DNA of 64,000 nucleotides, taken from positions 1-64,000 of the forward strand of contig JAMLHE010000011.1 of NCBI GenBank assembly GCA_023957315.1, in the 5' to 3' direction. The position numbers and the translations under genes were made by a program. Positions 44,776 through 54,700 of the stretch are shown one piece after another; the stretch's first letter is position 1, and each line of letters opens with the position of its first letter. The DNA comes from Candidatus Kapaibacterium sp. GTDB taxonomy: Bacteria > Bacteroidota > Ignavibacteria > Kapaibacteriales > UBA2268. Under the pieces are notes generated by a model. That model had not been told where the DNA came from. It saw nothing but the letters and a program-made list of their open reading frames with translations, and did not search any database.

Positions 44776-47067
44776 TCAAAACTTTACTTCTAATGAAATG
44801 GACGGAATAATTGGAATAAGCTTAACATCTTCTATGACTGTTTCATCTTCACGAGTGTTGAAGAATCTGACCAAAATGTCTCGTCTGTTGTAAACATTGT
44901 AAATATCAATAATCATTTTAGAATCTAAACCAAACATTTGGAAACTGTAGATTGCTGTTAGATTAAGTTGGTGAGACGGTGGCAATCGTAATCCGTATCT
45001 TTGAGTAGGTACCGTTTTTCCTCTACCTCTGATTTGCCCCGGCAATTGCGTATGAAATCGTGATGATGCACCGGTATAAGATTGCCCTGTTTGGAAATAA
45101 AATGTTGCCCCGAATTCCCATCTGTCGTTCAATTCATATTGCCCAACGACCTTGAAATCATGGGTTCTGTCATACTTTGGACGAAAAGCTTCACCTTTGT
45201 TGATGCTATCGAATTTTGATTCGATAAAGCCAATCGCATATCCCATCCAGCCGTTAAATTTACCGAAACGTTTTTGCAGGAATACCTCAGCACCCCAAGC
45301 ATTAGCTTCTCCAATAAAAAATACGTCAGAAACTGTTGCCCCTTGTAATGCAGTTGTGTTAAGTTCACTGACATTGTCGAATTTTTTGTAATATGCATCG
45401 AAAGTCAAATCATAACCATCATAAGGCATTGTTTCCAAACTCAAAATATAATGGGTTGATTTGCTTGCAGGCACTGTAGAATCGGTTGGCAGCCACGTGT
45501 CAAAAAAGGAGAAATCCGGTTGAGTCGCAAGCCTCAAATTTTGATGAAAAATTCCGCTTGCCGCTTTTAGAGCAATTCTATCTGTAAATCTATATCTCGC
45601 AGAAATTCTCGGCTCAAAATTTACCATATCGCTCAATTGCCAATAATTTGTACGCAATCCGGCTTGTATCGAGAATAATTCTGTGATTGACCATTTGGTC
45701 TGAGCATATACGCTTGTGTGCCAATCATCTATTGTCAAATTCGTACTTCCACCCGATGAGCCGACTGCTGTTGAATCTGTGTCACCTGTGAAATTCTGCA
45801 AATATTGGAATTTGAAACTCGATGTTTCAACCCCGCTTTTGAATGTAATATCTTCGCTGACAAACCACTCCAAATTAGCCTTGAGAGTGTAATCTGTGAT
45901 TGAATTATCTATAAGGAATTGATAACCCGATTGGTCGCCGCGAAAGTTGTTGTAATAATTACTGTAGCTCAAATTAACTGTCGAGAACAATTGATTGTTA
46001 AAAATATGAGTCCAACGGCTTGCCAACATCCTGTTGCCAATATCAAGCGTTAGTCCGAGACCGAAACTTTCAAAAGCCAATTGGTCGGAACTATTGAACC
46101 CGCTGATAGAGACTTTGTCATTGTCGCCGAAATCTTGTGTTATCTTAGCATTCAAATCATAAAAACCAAAGTCTGGGATAGGCTCTTCGGGATTTTCTTT
46201 TATGAGTTTTTTGATTAAATCGAAGTATGTGCGACGTGCAGAAACTGAAAAACTTCCGTTAAACAGCGGACCTTCAACAAATGCCCTTGATGAAATTGCC
46301 CCAATTGATGCCAATCCGGAGAATTTGTTGCGATTGCCATCTTTTTGAGTCAGGTTCAAGACTGCAGACATTCTGCCACCGTATTCCGCATCAAATCCAC
46401 CTTTGATGAGTTCGACATCTTTGATTGCATCGGTGTTGAAGGTAGAAATGAATCCGAACAAATGCGTCGGGTTATAAACGATGGAGCCGTCAAGCAACAC
46501 GAGGTTTTGGTCAGGCGAGCCGCCACGAACAAATAGCCCGCTTGATATTTGCGATGAAGTAAGCACTCCGGGCAAATATTGCAAAGTTCTGAATACGTCC
46601 GATTCGCCGCCTACTCTGATATTTTTAATAGTCTGGACGGGCACATTCACCTTACTTATTGATATTTGGCGACGTTCGACTTCTCTCTGAGCTTCTACAA
46701 AAATTTCATTCAGAACTACTTCACTTTGATTCATATTGAAATCATTTCTGATTGGAACGCCTGCAACGAAATTGAACTTGCTTTCAAGTCTTTCGTACCC
46801 TAAATAACTTACTACGACTGTATATTCACCCGGTGGAATTTTTGGAATCGTATAGAAGCCTGTTTTGTTAGTTCTGGCACCAAGTTTGGTTTCCTTTATG
46901 ATAACAGTAGCACCAATCAATGTCTCGCCGGTATTTTTATCTTTGATTATACCGCTCAATGAAGATGATTTATCATCAAAAAGCTCCATTTCTTCGGAGT
47001 AAATGCCAACAATATTAGCTAACAATATGAAAAACAGCAAAAAGCCGTATTTATTACAGATTCCCAT
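44776..47067 (-). CDS. TonB-dependent receptor with carboxypeptidase-like N-domain
   Basis: The 763-residue protein has a signal peptide (1-24), a CarboxypepD_reg-like domain (about 37-120: LSGIIKDKNTGETLIGATVI, GFYTIPKIPPGEYTVVVSYLGY), a plug (about 145-245: VFRTLQYLPGVLTSSQISSGLFVRGG, DGSIVYNPTHLFGF, DAEYGGRMSAVLNL) and a beta-barrel ending SISLEVKF with a C-terminal Phe. It imports an unknown ligand with TonB energy. It forms an operon with the DUF4249 lipoprotein gene. A 12-bp palindrome lies 61 bp before the start. Confidence 0.92.
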   Translation of the reverse strand: MGICNKYGFLLFFILLANIVGIYSEEMELFDDKSSSLSGIIKDKNTGETLIGATVIIKETKLGARTNKTGFYTIPKIPPGEYTVVVSYLGYERLESKFNFVAGVPIRNDFNMNQSEVVLNEIFVEAQREVERRQISISKVNVPVQTIKNIRVGGESDVFRTLQYLPGVLTSSQISSGLFVRGGSPDQNLVLLDGSIVYNPTHLFGFISTFNTDAIKDVELIKGGFDAEYGGRMSAVLNLTQKDGNRNKFSGLASIGAISSRAFVEGPLFNGSFSVSARRTYFDLIKKLIKENPEEPIPDFGFYDLNAKITQDFGDNDKVSISGFNSSDQLAFESFGLGLTLDIGNRMLASRWTHIFNNQLFSTVNLSYSNYYNNFRGDQSGYQFLIDNSITDYTLKANLEWFVSEDITFKSGVETSSFKFQYLQNFTGDTDSTAVGSSGGSTNLTIDDWHTSVYAQTKWSITELFSIQAGLRTNYWQLSDMVNFEPRISARYRFTDRIALKAASGIFHQNLRLATQPDFSFFDTWLPTDSTVPASKSTHYILSLETMPYDGYDLTFDAYYKKFDNVSELNTTALQGATVSDVFFIGEANAWGAEVFLQKRFGKFNGWMGYAIGFIESKFDSINKGEAFRPKYDRTHDFKVVGQYELNDRWEFGATFYFQTGQSYTGASSRFHTQLPGQIRGRGKTVPTQRYGLRLPPSHQLNLTAIYSFQMFGLDSKMIIDIYNVYNRRDILVRFFNTREDETVIEDVKLIPIIPSISLEVKF

Positions 47068-47127
47068 GTATTCTTAAGTAAAATGATGAAGTCATTAATT
47101 GAAATCAATGACGAAATCGAAAATTAA

Positions 47128-47139
47128 ATGTTGCAACAT
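47128..47139. promoter_or_regulatory. Perfect 12-bp palindrome upstream of the TonB receptor
   Basis: ATGTTGCAACAT is a perfect palindrome between the receptor start (47067) and the exonuclease stop (47155). It could be an operator for the receptor operon. It has no spaced partner, and no terminator geometry in the direction of the exonuclease gene. Confidence 0.3.
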
Positions 47140-47154
47140 CTTTTTTCGAAATGT

Positions 47155-48483
47155 TCAAGAGCGGATTGCTTTTTCCAAACTATGAGCAATAGACTGGATG
47201 TCTTTGCCTTTTAATTCTATTACAGTTGATTGGTTTCTTCGCTTGTCCAACCACATGCTGATTATATCCCACTCAACTTTGTCAGTACCACCATTTTGGG
47301 TTTTTTGCATCAAGTCTAATTGGTGATGTATTTCTGTCAGTTCAGACTTCTTACCGATAGTTTTGTGGAAATGCAAATTTCCGTCACATATTAAGAAAAC
47401 ATCACATAGATAATTGTGTTCATTGTCATTAATGACAACTGCAATGTCTTTACAGACTTCTTTCTTGGGTGCAATACTTTCAGCTATCTTTTTGATGAAA
47501 TCTTTGCCAAGCAAATTCTCAAGATTTTGAATGCTTTTTAAAGCATCGAGTTTAGGTTCATCTACTACAGCATTATTATTGGCTCCGTTCAAAGGCGGTG
47601 TTATATTGAAAGGAGGTGAACTTTCGTTCAAAATTCTGAAATAATCAAGCTCGAGATGCAGGTCGGAAGCACATTCGATATATTCGACTTTGTCTGTAGC
47701 TGAAATCATATCCGCAATCTTTTTTGATTGATTTTCTGCTTTAACTATCATACGCACTACGGTAGCTCGTAGATTGCTGCTTTTGCTCACGAAAAGAATA
47801 TCATCGCTTAAGTTTTTGAATATCAATAATCCTTGCCCGTATGGGAAGTTGTCAGCGGAGATTGAAAGCTTTGTTAATACTTCCTCCTTAGGCTTGAATG
47901 TTCTTTGTGTGCGGTTCTGAAAATCTAATAACTCTTCAGTTGTTAAAATATCATGTTCATTCTCGGCAATATTCAAGAGCTCGAGAAGTATATATGCAGT
48001 AGCTTCAGCATCATCTAATGCTCTATGGCGTGAAATTATCGGGATACCGAAAAAATTTGCAAGCGAACCGACATTCTTCTTAATATCAGTTGGAAGTAGT
48101 TTTCGTGCAAGTTTCAAAGAGCACAACTTTTCACATTCGAAAACAAAACCTGAACGCTCGAATGAAGCCTTAACAAATCTATAATCAAATTCGGAATTAT
48201 GAGCTACAAATATTGTATCCGGTTTGCGGAACATCGCTTTAATCCCCGGAATAGCGTCAACGAATTCAGGTGCTCGGCGAACCATCGCATCGGTAATGCC
48301 GGTCATTTTCTGGATAAACTCCGGTATTGCTTGGTGCGGATTAGCAAGAGTAGTGTATTTTTCTGTAATCAAACCACTACGTGCTGTCACACAGCCGATT
48401 TCCGTGATTCGGTGCATCTTAGGGTCGGAACCTGTTGTTTCGACATCTGTCACGACAAAATTTGTTTCCCTGATTGAAGCCAT
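47155..48483 (-). CDS. DEDDh exonuclease fused to degenerate UvrC-like GIY-YIG domain
   Basis: The protein has about 442 residues from the ATG at 48483 (another ATG lies two codons upstream). Residues about 8-175 form a DnaQ-like 3'-5' exonuclease with all motifs: VVTDVETTGS, HNSEFDYRF and HRALDDAEAT. At about 215-305 the sequence follows a GIY-YIG/UvrC N-terminal layout (GQGLLIFKNLSDDILFVSKSSNLRATV..., LHLELDYFRILNESSPPFN), but the GIY and YIG residues are changed (GLL..., FVS), so cleavage is doubtful. The last ~140 residues are unassigned. DnaQ-UvrC-type fusions are known in Bacteroidota and are thought to act in DNA repair. Confidence 0.8.
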   Translation of the reverse strand: MASIRETNFVVTDVETTGSDPKMHRITEIGCVTARSGLITEKYTTLANPHQAIPEFIQKMTGITDAMVRRAPEFVDAIPGIKAMFRKPDTIFVAHNSEFDYRFVKASFERSGFVFECEKLCSLKLARKLLPTDIKKNVGSLANFFGIPIISRHRALDDAEATAYILLELLNIAENEHDILTTEELLDFQNRTQRTFKPKEEVLTKLSISADNFPYGQGLLIFKNLSDDILFVSKSSNLRATVVRMIVKAENQSKKIADMISATDKVEYIECASDLHLELDYFRILNESSPPFNITPPLNGANNNAVVDEPKLDALKSIQNLENLLGKDFIKKIAESIAPKKEVCKDIAVVINDNEHNYLCDVFLICDGNLHFHKTIGKKSELTEIHHQLDLMQKTQNGGTDKVEWDIISMWLDKRRNQSTVIELKGKDIQSIAHSLEKAIRS

Positions 48484-48499
48484 TTGCAAACGATGTATT

Positions 48500-49129
48500 T
48501 TATTTTAAATTAATGTGTGTAATATTTCTTATACTGTGTAATAATCCTGACAAATCCATGCTACTACCAAAGTGTATAAATTTGATTCCCATCTTTATAG
48601 CCCCTGATGAATTCTTAATATTGTCATCTATGAAAATTGTTTCATCGGGACTAAATTTCATTTTTTTGCAAACAAAATCAAAAACTTCCATATCGGGTTT
48701 TCTCAATCCAATTTCATGAGAAAAGAAAACTTCTTGAAATTTCGAAAAGAAATCTATGCACTCATCTTTAAATTTTTGGAAATGAATTTCATTTGTATTG
48801 CTCAAAATGATAATGTTGAATTGTGCAGCAAATTGTTCAGCTATTGAGATTGCATCAGCTTTTAAGCCAAGAAGCATGGCATTCCAAGCTTCGATAATGA
48901 CATTTTCAGGTGATTGAATACTATATTGCTGGCGGATATCGGAGATGAAAGATGCTGAATCTATCAAACCCTTTTCATAAATCTCAGGCATATCGAGTAT
49001 GTCATTGAGCTGCATTGCTCTAAGTCTTTCACCTTCGGGTGAAATCATCGCCAGAGCCTCTATAGTTCTGCGATAATCAACATCATAAAAAACGCCGCCG
49101 AAATCAAAAATTATATTTTTAACTAACAT
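48500..49129 (-). CDS. HAD-superfamily phosphatase
   Basis: The 209-residue protein has motif I FDFGGVFYDVD (nucleophile Asp 9), motif II ILSNTNE, a motif III lysine in LRKPDMEVF and motif IV FIDDNIKN. The DxG form of motif I resembles YihX-like sugar phosphatases. It dephosphorylates a small phosphorylated metabolite in the cytoplasm; the substrate is unknown. It lies 27 bp after the methyltransferase gene and 16 bp before the exonuclease gene, all on the minus strand, so the three are likely cotranscribed. Confidence 0.88.
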   Translation of the reverse strand: MLVKNIIFDFGGVFYDVDYRRTIEALAMISPEGERLRAMQLNDILDMPEIYEKGLIDSASFISDIRQQYSIQSPENVIIEAWNAMLLGLKADAISIAEQFAAQFNIIILSNTNEIHFQKFKDECIDFFSKFQEVFFSHEIGLRKPDMEVFDFVCKKMKFSPDETIFIDDNIKNSSGAIKMGIKFIHFGSSMDLSGLLHSIRNITHINLK

Positions 49130-49156
49130 GATTCTACAAAAATACTAAAAAAAGGA

Positions 49157-50566
49157 CTAATATACCTTTCGCATTCTCGCCATATAAAAGCCATCACAAT
49201 TATGGACGTATGTCTTAGTTGTATAGCTGAAATCTTGTTCGCCCAAATCCGGCAGTTCGATTCCATGAGATGAGAAATGTGGTTTGAGTGCGTCCGGTGC
49301 GAAGTTCTCATTATTTTGCAAAAAGTAATCTACAACTTCTTGATTTTCCTGCGGCATAACAGAGCAAGTGGCATAGACCAAAATCCCACCCGGTTTGACA
49401 AAATTTGAGTAATCGCTCAAAATTCTCTTTTGCTTTTCAGCCAATCTCGCTAACAATCTATCTGTAAGTCTCAGCTTTTTCATAGGGTCTCGTCTGATTG
49501 TACCCATCCCGGAGCACGGTGCGTCAACAAGCACCAAATCAAATTGAGTACCGCTAAAAGTGTTCTTGAGCGAAGCTAAATCAGGTGATTTGATATGAAT
49601 AGCCGAAATGTTGTTAAGCCCACCACGAGAAGCACGAATTTTCAGTTCACGTAAGCGATTGAATTCGACGTCTGCTGCCACAATATCAGAATTACCCATA
49701 GTCAAGTCCGATAAATGAAGCGACTTACCGCCGGCGCCTGCACACGCATCGAGTATTTTGTCTGTTGAATTCGGATTGCAAGCAAATCCAATCAATTGAC
49801 TACCCTCGTCTTGAATTTCAAATTTGCCGCTTTTATATTCGAGCGTGTTATCAATTTTGGCTCTTTCGTTCAAAATTATCGAACTTGGTGACAATTTACC
49901 GGATTCATATGATATGTTCATGCTATCCAACATCTGCTCAATCTCATTTTTCGAGGAGATAGTTGTACTAACGCGGAGGTTTACCGATGCAGGATAAATT
50001 GATTTTGTAGCATATTTGATTGTCTCAACAGAAGTTTTGTCTATCTCAACTAACAAGTTATGAGGGAAAGAGTAGCGTAATTCAAGGTTCTTTAAATCAT
50101 TGGGATGTGATTTGATGTGATTATCGAGTTCTTTAACAAAAGATTCAGTAGCACTTAACCAATCATTTATCGTCGAAATCGTTTCTTTTGTTTCAATTGA
50201 AATGTCATTTATTAATAAGTTTTTAAAATCCGATTCAGAAGTGCTGTTTAAACGATTAAAAATCTCGAATGAACCAAATTCCACAAACTTTTTGTCTGCG
50301 GACAAGAAGCAATTACACGCCGACATAAGGAAGAACTCGTTGCCGGCAATGTTGTTGTCGCTCGAGAACTTGTCAGCGAAATGCTTCAGCAAAATGAAAT
50401 TCCGCAGAGTTGAGAATATGTTTTCTGATAAGAATCTGCGTTCTTTACTCCCGAAGTTTTTACGTTTACGTAAAAATTCCGAAACGATGCCATCAGTGGG
50501 CTTGGGTGACTTAATCGCAACTTCAGTCACTTGCGATGCAATTTTTAATAATGAAGATAGTTTCAT
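49157..50566 (-). CDS. rsmB: RsmB-type 16S rRNA cytosine-C5 methyltransferase
   Basis: The 469-residue protein has an N-terminal NusB-like helical region (about 1-140, with FLRKRKNFGSKERRFLSENIF), then a RsmB/NOP catalytic domain: a SAM-binding motif DACAGAGGKSLHLSDL, VLVDAPCSGMGTIRRDP (motif IV with its Cys) and ILVYATCSVMPQENQEVV (motif VI catalytic Cys). It ends in GFYMARMRKVY, typical of the family. It methylates a cytosine of 16S rRNA (C967 in E. coli). RsmB as opposed to RsmF is favoured by the NusB-like start, but the N-terminus is diverged. Confidence 0.85.
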   Translation of the reverse strand: MKLSSLLKIASQVTEVAIKSPKPTDGIVSEFLRKRKNFGSKERRFLSENIFSTLRNFILLKHFADKFSSDNNIAGNEFFLMSACNCFLSADKKFVEFGSFEIFNRLNSTSESDFKNLLINDISIETKETISTINDWLSATESFVKELDNHIKSHPNDLKNLELRYSFPHNLLVEIDKTSVETIKYATKSIYPASVNLRVSTTISSKNEIEQMLDSMNISYESGKLSPSSIILNERAKIDNTLEYKSGKFEIQDEGSQLIGFACNPNSTDKILDACAGAGGKSLHLSDLTMGNSDIVAADVEFNRLRELKIRASRGGLNNISAIHIKSPDLASLKNTFSGTQFDLVLVDAPCSGMGTIRRDPMKKLRLTDRLLARLAEKQKRILSDYSNFVKPGGILVYATCSVMPQENQEVVDYFLQNNENFAPDALKPHFSSHGIELPDLGEQDFSYTTKTYVHNCDGFYMARMRKVY

Positions 50567-51078
50567 TTACTTTTGTGTCAGTTCGTTATGATGAAAGTGC
50601 TAAATTACTAAAGATTTGATAGAATGTTTGATAAAAAATCACAAAAATCGAAAAAAAATCGAAAAAAAATTTGGTTCATTGTACTTTTTGACTTACTTTT
50701 AAAGTGCAGTAAAAGGGAAGTGTGTATTTTAAAAAGTAGAATTATAATGACATCTGAGAAAATAGGCGTTTATAACGCCTTTTCGGGTATTTTAATCACA
50801 ACTGATGAGGCAAAGTCCGTATAAAAAATTTATACCATATATATACGTGTACTTTTTTTTTAACAATTTTAGGAATGTTTAAAAACTTTTTTGATTATTA
50901 GACTGAAATATTGTAAATTCGATTGCTATTTTAGGGAGAAAAAGCAAAAGTTTTTTCTGTTTTGTGCATGAAGCATATTGGCATGGTATTTGCAAATAAG
51001 TTAATTGAATTTTTTCGAGAATTTTAACAATAGAATGGAACTAAGTTTTAACATATTTTTTATAGGAGTAATGACTGT
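50567..51078. other. AT-rich intergenic region
   Basis: This 512-bp region separates the divergent rsmB-like gene and the T9SS cargo gene at 51079. It contains an A-rich stretch with short direct repeats (AATCGAAAAAAA) near 50645 and a hairpin with T-tail at 50765-50783. A 66-codon open frame (50624-50824) covers both and looks non-coding. A Shine-Dalgarno AGGAGT precedes the gene at 51079. I found no clear promoter. Confidence 0.5.
50765..50783 (+). terminator. Terminator-like hairpin in the intergenic region
   Basis: GGCGTT (50765-50770) with AACGCC (50774-50779), 3-nt loop, is followed by TTTT on the plus strand. No plus-strand gene ends just before it, so it may belong to an untranslated leader or a small RNA. 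Confidence 0.4.
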
Positions 51079-51672
51079 ATGAAAAGATTTCTTGCGTATT
51101 TCGCAGTCTTAGGGTTGTTCGCAGTGTTGTTCGCAACAAGCGCATCCGCTCAAGGCTTAAAGCTGGAGAGATCTGTAATCGGGAGTGGTGGCATGGTTGC
51201 TGCCCAAAATAATACCGAATACAGCTTAAACGGCGTTACAGGTCAATTTGCCATAGGTACATTGATCGACCAGAGTCCCGGCTCTCAAAACTGGGATTTG
51301 AATCAAGGCTTTTGGATTCCCGAACCACTATCAGGTACTAGTGTGGAAGACAATGATCCATTAGCTCAAAACGACCTGTTCAACTACCCTAACCCGGTAA
51401 ACAGGAATACTACAATCGAGTACTATCTGCCATCGGCTGCATACGTAACATTAACTGTTTACGATATGACCGGTAATCGCGTTAAAGTACTCTATGACGG
51501 ATACCAATCAGGCGGCAAACAAACAATGGATTGGGATACAAAGGCTGACAATGGCGTCGAACTAAGCTCAGGTTCATATTTGTACGAAGTTCAAGTTCGT
51601 TCATCCAATATGGCAGGGGCTGATACATTCAAGAGTTTCAGTAACAGAAACATTATGGTTATCGTAAGATAA
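51079..51672 (+). CDS. Small secreted protein with T9SS C-terminal sorting domain
   Basis: The 197-residue protein has a clear signal peptide (1-24, ending ASAQ). A short N-terminal domain (SVIGSGGMVAAQNNTEYSLNG..., NQGFWIPEP) of the kind seen in many Bacteroidota/Ignavibacteria exported proteins is followed by a FlgD-like/T9SS sorting domain (FNYPNPVNRNTTIEYYL, VYDMTGNRVKVLYDG, ending NIMVIVR). It is the first of a group of four co-oriented exported-protein genes with the same codon bias (GGT, GCT, ACT rich). The next gene starts 63 bp later. Confidence 0.85.
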   Translation: MKRFLAYFAVLGLFAVLFATSASAQGLKLERSVIGSGGMVAAQNNTEYSLNGVTGQFAIGTLIDQSPGSQNWDLNQGFWIPEPLSGTSVEDNDPLAQNDLFNYPNPVNRNTTIEYYLPSAAYVTLTVYDMTGNRVKVLYDGYQSGGKQTMDWDTKADNGVELSSGSYLYEVQVRSSNMAGADTFKSFSNRNIMVIVR

Positions 51673-51735
51673 TTTCATGAAAAAGAAAATTAAACATATT
51701 ATATTTTGTGTAACAACATTTAGGAGTATCAAATA

Positions 51736-54700
51736 ATGAAGAAACTTATTCTTCTCAGTTTTGTACTATTATCTTTGATTATAGCCTCAGTTGGCTCGGT
51801 AATGTCTCAATCGAGACTTATCAACTATCAAGGTAATATTTTAGACCAACAAAGCAATCCTTACGAAGGATCTGCTCAAATGACATTCGAACTCTATGAT
51901 AGAGAGTTCGGAGGCTCGCAACTATGGAGTGAAATCCAAAACGTAACAATGAATAAAGGTTATTTCAATGTTTACTTGGGTTCGACTACTCCTTTCCCCG
52001 CTAACTTTAGCTTTGACCGCGAATTGTGGGTACAAGTTACTGTTGGTACAAGCGCTCCATACCCGAGATCACCTCTCACTATGGTGCCTGCTGCTTTCGT
52101 TTCGGAAGTTGCTTCTTTAGCAAAATTTGCTGAAGACATTCCTGACGGTTTAGTTAACTTGAACAAATTGTCAAGTGAAGTCAAGATTATGGGCGGCGAC
52201 CTTACCGGTGAGCTTCCTAATCCAAGACTCAGACCAGGTGCTATCTTAGAAGGTATCGAAGATGGTTCAATCACTCAAAGCAAATTGGCTCCTAACGTTA
52301 CTACAAGACCTTCAGGTCCTGCAAGTGGCGACCTTACAGGTTTCTATCCGGATCCATTAATTGCTCCGGGAGCGATTAATACTTTTAAAATTGCTGATGG
52401 TGCAGTTACTACTGACAAAATTGCTGACCTTGCTGTTACTTACAACAAATTCCAAAATGCTTTAGGTCCTGTTGGAACTATTCTCGGATGGGATGGTACT
52501 TCATGGGTTGAAACTTCAGTCCCCGAATGGGAACTTGGTAAAATTGTTGAAGTATATGCCGGTGACGGTGTTTATGTTAATGAAATGGGAAATGAATATG
52601 GTAACGGTTTCTTTGATGTCGAAGTTGGTATCGCCGAATCAGGTGTAACTACTTCGAAAATTGCTGACCAAGCCGTAACTTATGGTAAACTTCAAAATGC
52701 TTACGGACCGGTTGGTACTATTCTTGGTTGGAATGGCGAAGCTTGGATTGAAACTGATGTTCCTACTTGGGAAGCTGACGGTGTTATCGGTAATGAAGTT
52801 TTAGACGCCACTCCAAACAGAGGTTTAGTAAGAGCCGGTATGGGTACTGAAGCTTCACCTTATACTTTAGGTATTGAAGAAGAAGGCGTTGTTAATTCTA
52901 TGATTGCTGACCAAGCTGTTTCTTTAGACAAATTAGTTGACGCAACTACAGGTGGTCAAGTTATTTATTGGAACTCAGTAATGAGTCATTGGATGCTTTC
53001 TTCAGGTCCTGCTCCAATGGATGATTATGTAATCAGATGGGTTGACAATGGCGAAACAAGAGAACCCGTATGGTCAAGCGATGATGCGATTGTAGGTAAC
53101 GAAGTTGTTGACGCAACTCCAATGGGTGGTTTAGAACGTTCAGGTATGGGTACAGAAGTTTCACCTTACACTTTAGGTGTTGCTCCAGGTGGCATTACAG
53201 ATGTAATGTTAGCTGATGGTGCTGTTTCTTTAGACAAACTTGCTGACGGTACTCAAATCGGACAAATTATTTGGTGGGATGCTGCAACAAGTGAATGGAG
53301 ACTTTCAGAAGGTGCTGCACCAACTCAAGACTATGTAATTAAATGGATTGACGCCGGTGGTACATTAACTCCACAATGGGCTCCGGACGATATGACTATT
53401 CCTTTCGAAAAAACAATTACTGAACATGTTCAAACATTATTCTCTCTTACTAACAATGGTAATAGCGATGTAATGGAACTCAATACAACAGGTACAGGCG
53501 ATGGTTTGATTATCAATATGACACAAGATTTAACCGGTGGCGGACACGCATTACATTTAAATGGTGCAGGATTCCATCAACCCGCTATGATGATTAATGT
53601 AGAAACTGAGTACGGTCTTCCTACTGGTGCTGCTACTGTTAATGCAACAATTAATACTTTGGATGCTGCTTCAGCAGGTTTCCAAATAAATACAGTTGTT
53701 AATGATGATGGTAGCAATTTATACGATGTAGAAGGTCTTCAATCTTTCTTGACTGTGACTGGTGGTGCCAATAATATGTTCTATACTGGTACTTGGAGTT
53801 TTGCTGAAACAGATAACGGTATTGCTACCGGTGTTTGGGGCGAAGCTGAAGGTATGAACGTTCAAAGTAACTTTGGTGTAATTGGTAGTGCTCATGATGC
53901 CGCTGTTTCAAACATTGGTGTTTATGGTGTTGCAAATTCTCCTATTTACCAAGATTACACAGCTATGTTCCCAGCCGGATTTAGTGCAGCTGTTGTTGCA
54001 TATAACGAAGGTGGAACATTTGCAGATTATGGTATATTTGCTTTAGTTGATGGCGAAGCTACAGGCGCTTATGTTGAAGCTGAAGACGCTTCAGCAGGCG
54101 TATTCACTAATAATAGTGAATATACAGAAACTGTATTAGCATTTAACCAAGATAGGGGTGACGTTGTTGTCGGTATTGCTAACGAAGGTTCTGCTTTTGT
54201 TGGTTTTAACGAAAGTTCTACATCAACCGCAGTTTTAGAAAACATTGGTACCGGTTCAGCTATCGAAGCTGCTTCAATGGGTACTAATTTCCCAACTGTA
54301 TGGGCAGAAAATCTTAATGATGGTCCTGCTGCATGGTTTGTTGGTACTAACCCACAAACTGACGGCTTTGCAAATAATAATTCAGTTGCTGCTGTCATTA
54401 ATGAAAATAATGGTCGTGCTTTATATGTAGAAGGTGGAGCGGCAAATGATGAAAATGCCGGTAACCCATACTTCGCAGACCCTGCTAACAATGATGACGC
54501 TTCTTTAATAGTTGTAAATACAGCTTATCAAGGTGGCGCTCCTTGGGGTACTGCAATCAAAACTTACGGTGACATTTGGGCTAACTCTACTATCGGTGCA
54601 AGCCAATTAGTAGCTCTTGACGCTCTTGTTATCGGCGACCCATTAGGCTTGAATACTACTTTGTATCCTCCTATGTTCCCAGGTGCTCCTTTAGTTATCA

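Noticed and set aside
47140..47150. Palindrome at 47128 plus T-run as a terminator
   Set aside because: The T-run is on the plus strand, where no gene ends. The adjacent exonuclease gene ends in the opposite direction.
50624..50824. 66-codon plus-strand open frame between the rsmB-like gene and 51079
   Set aside because: It is mainly Lys/Ile from A-rich DNA, has no Shine-Dalgarno and contains a terminator-like hairpin.
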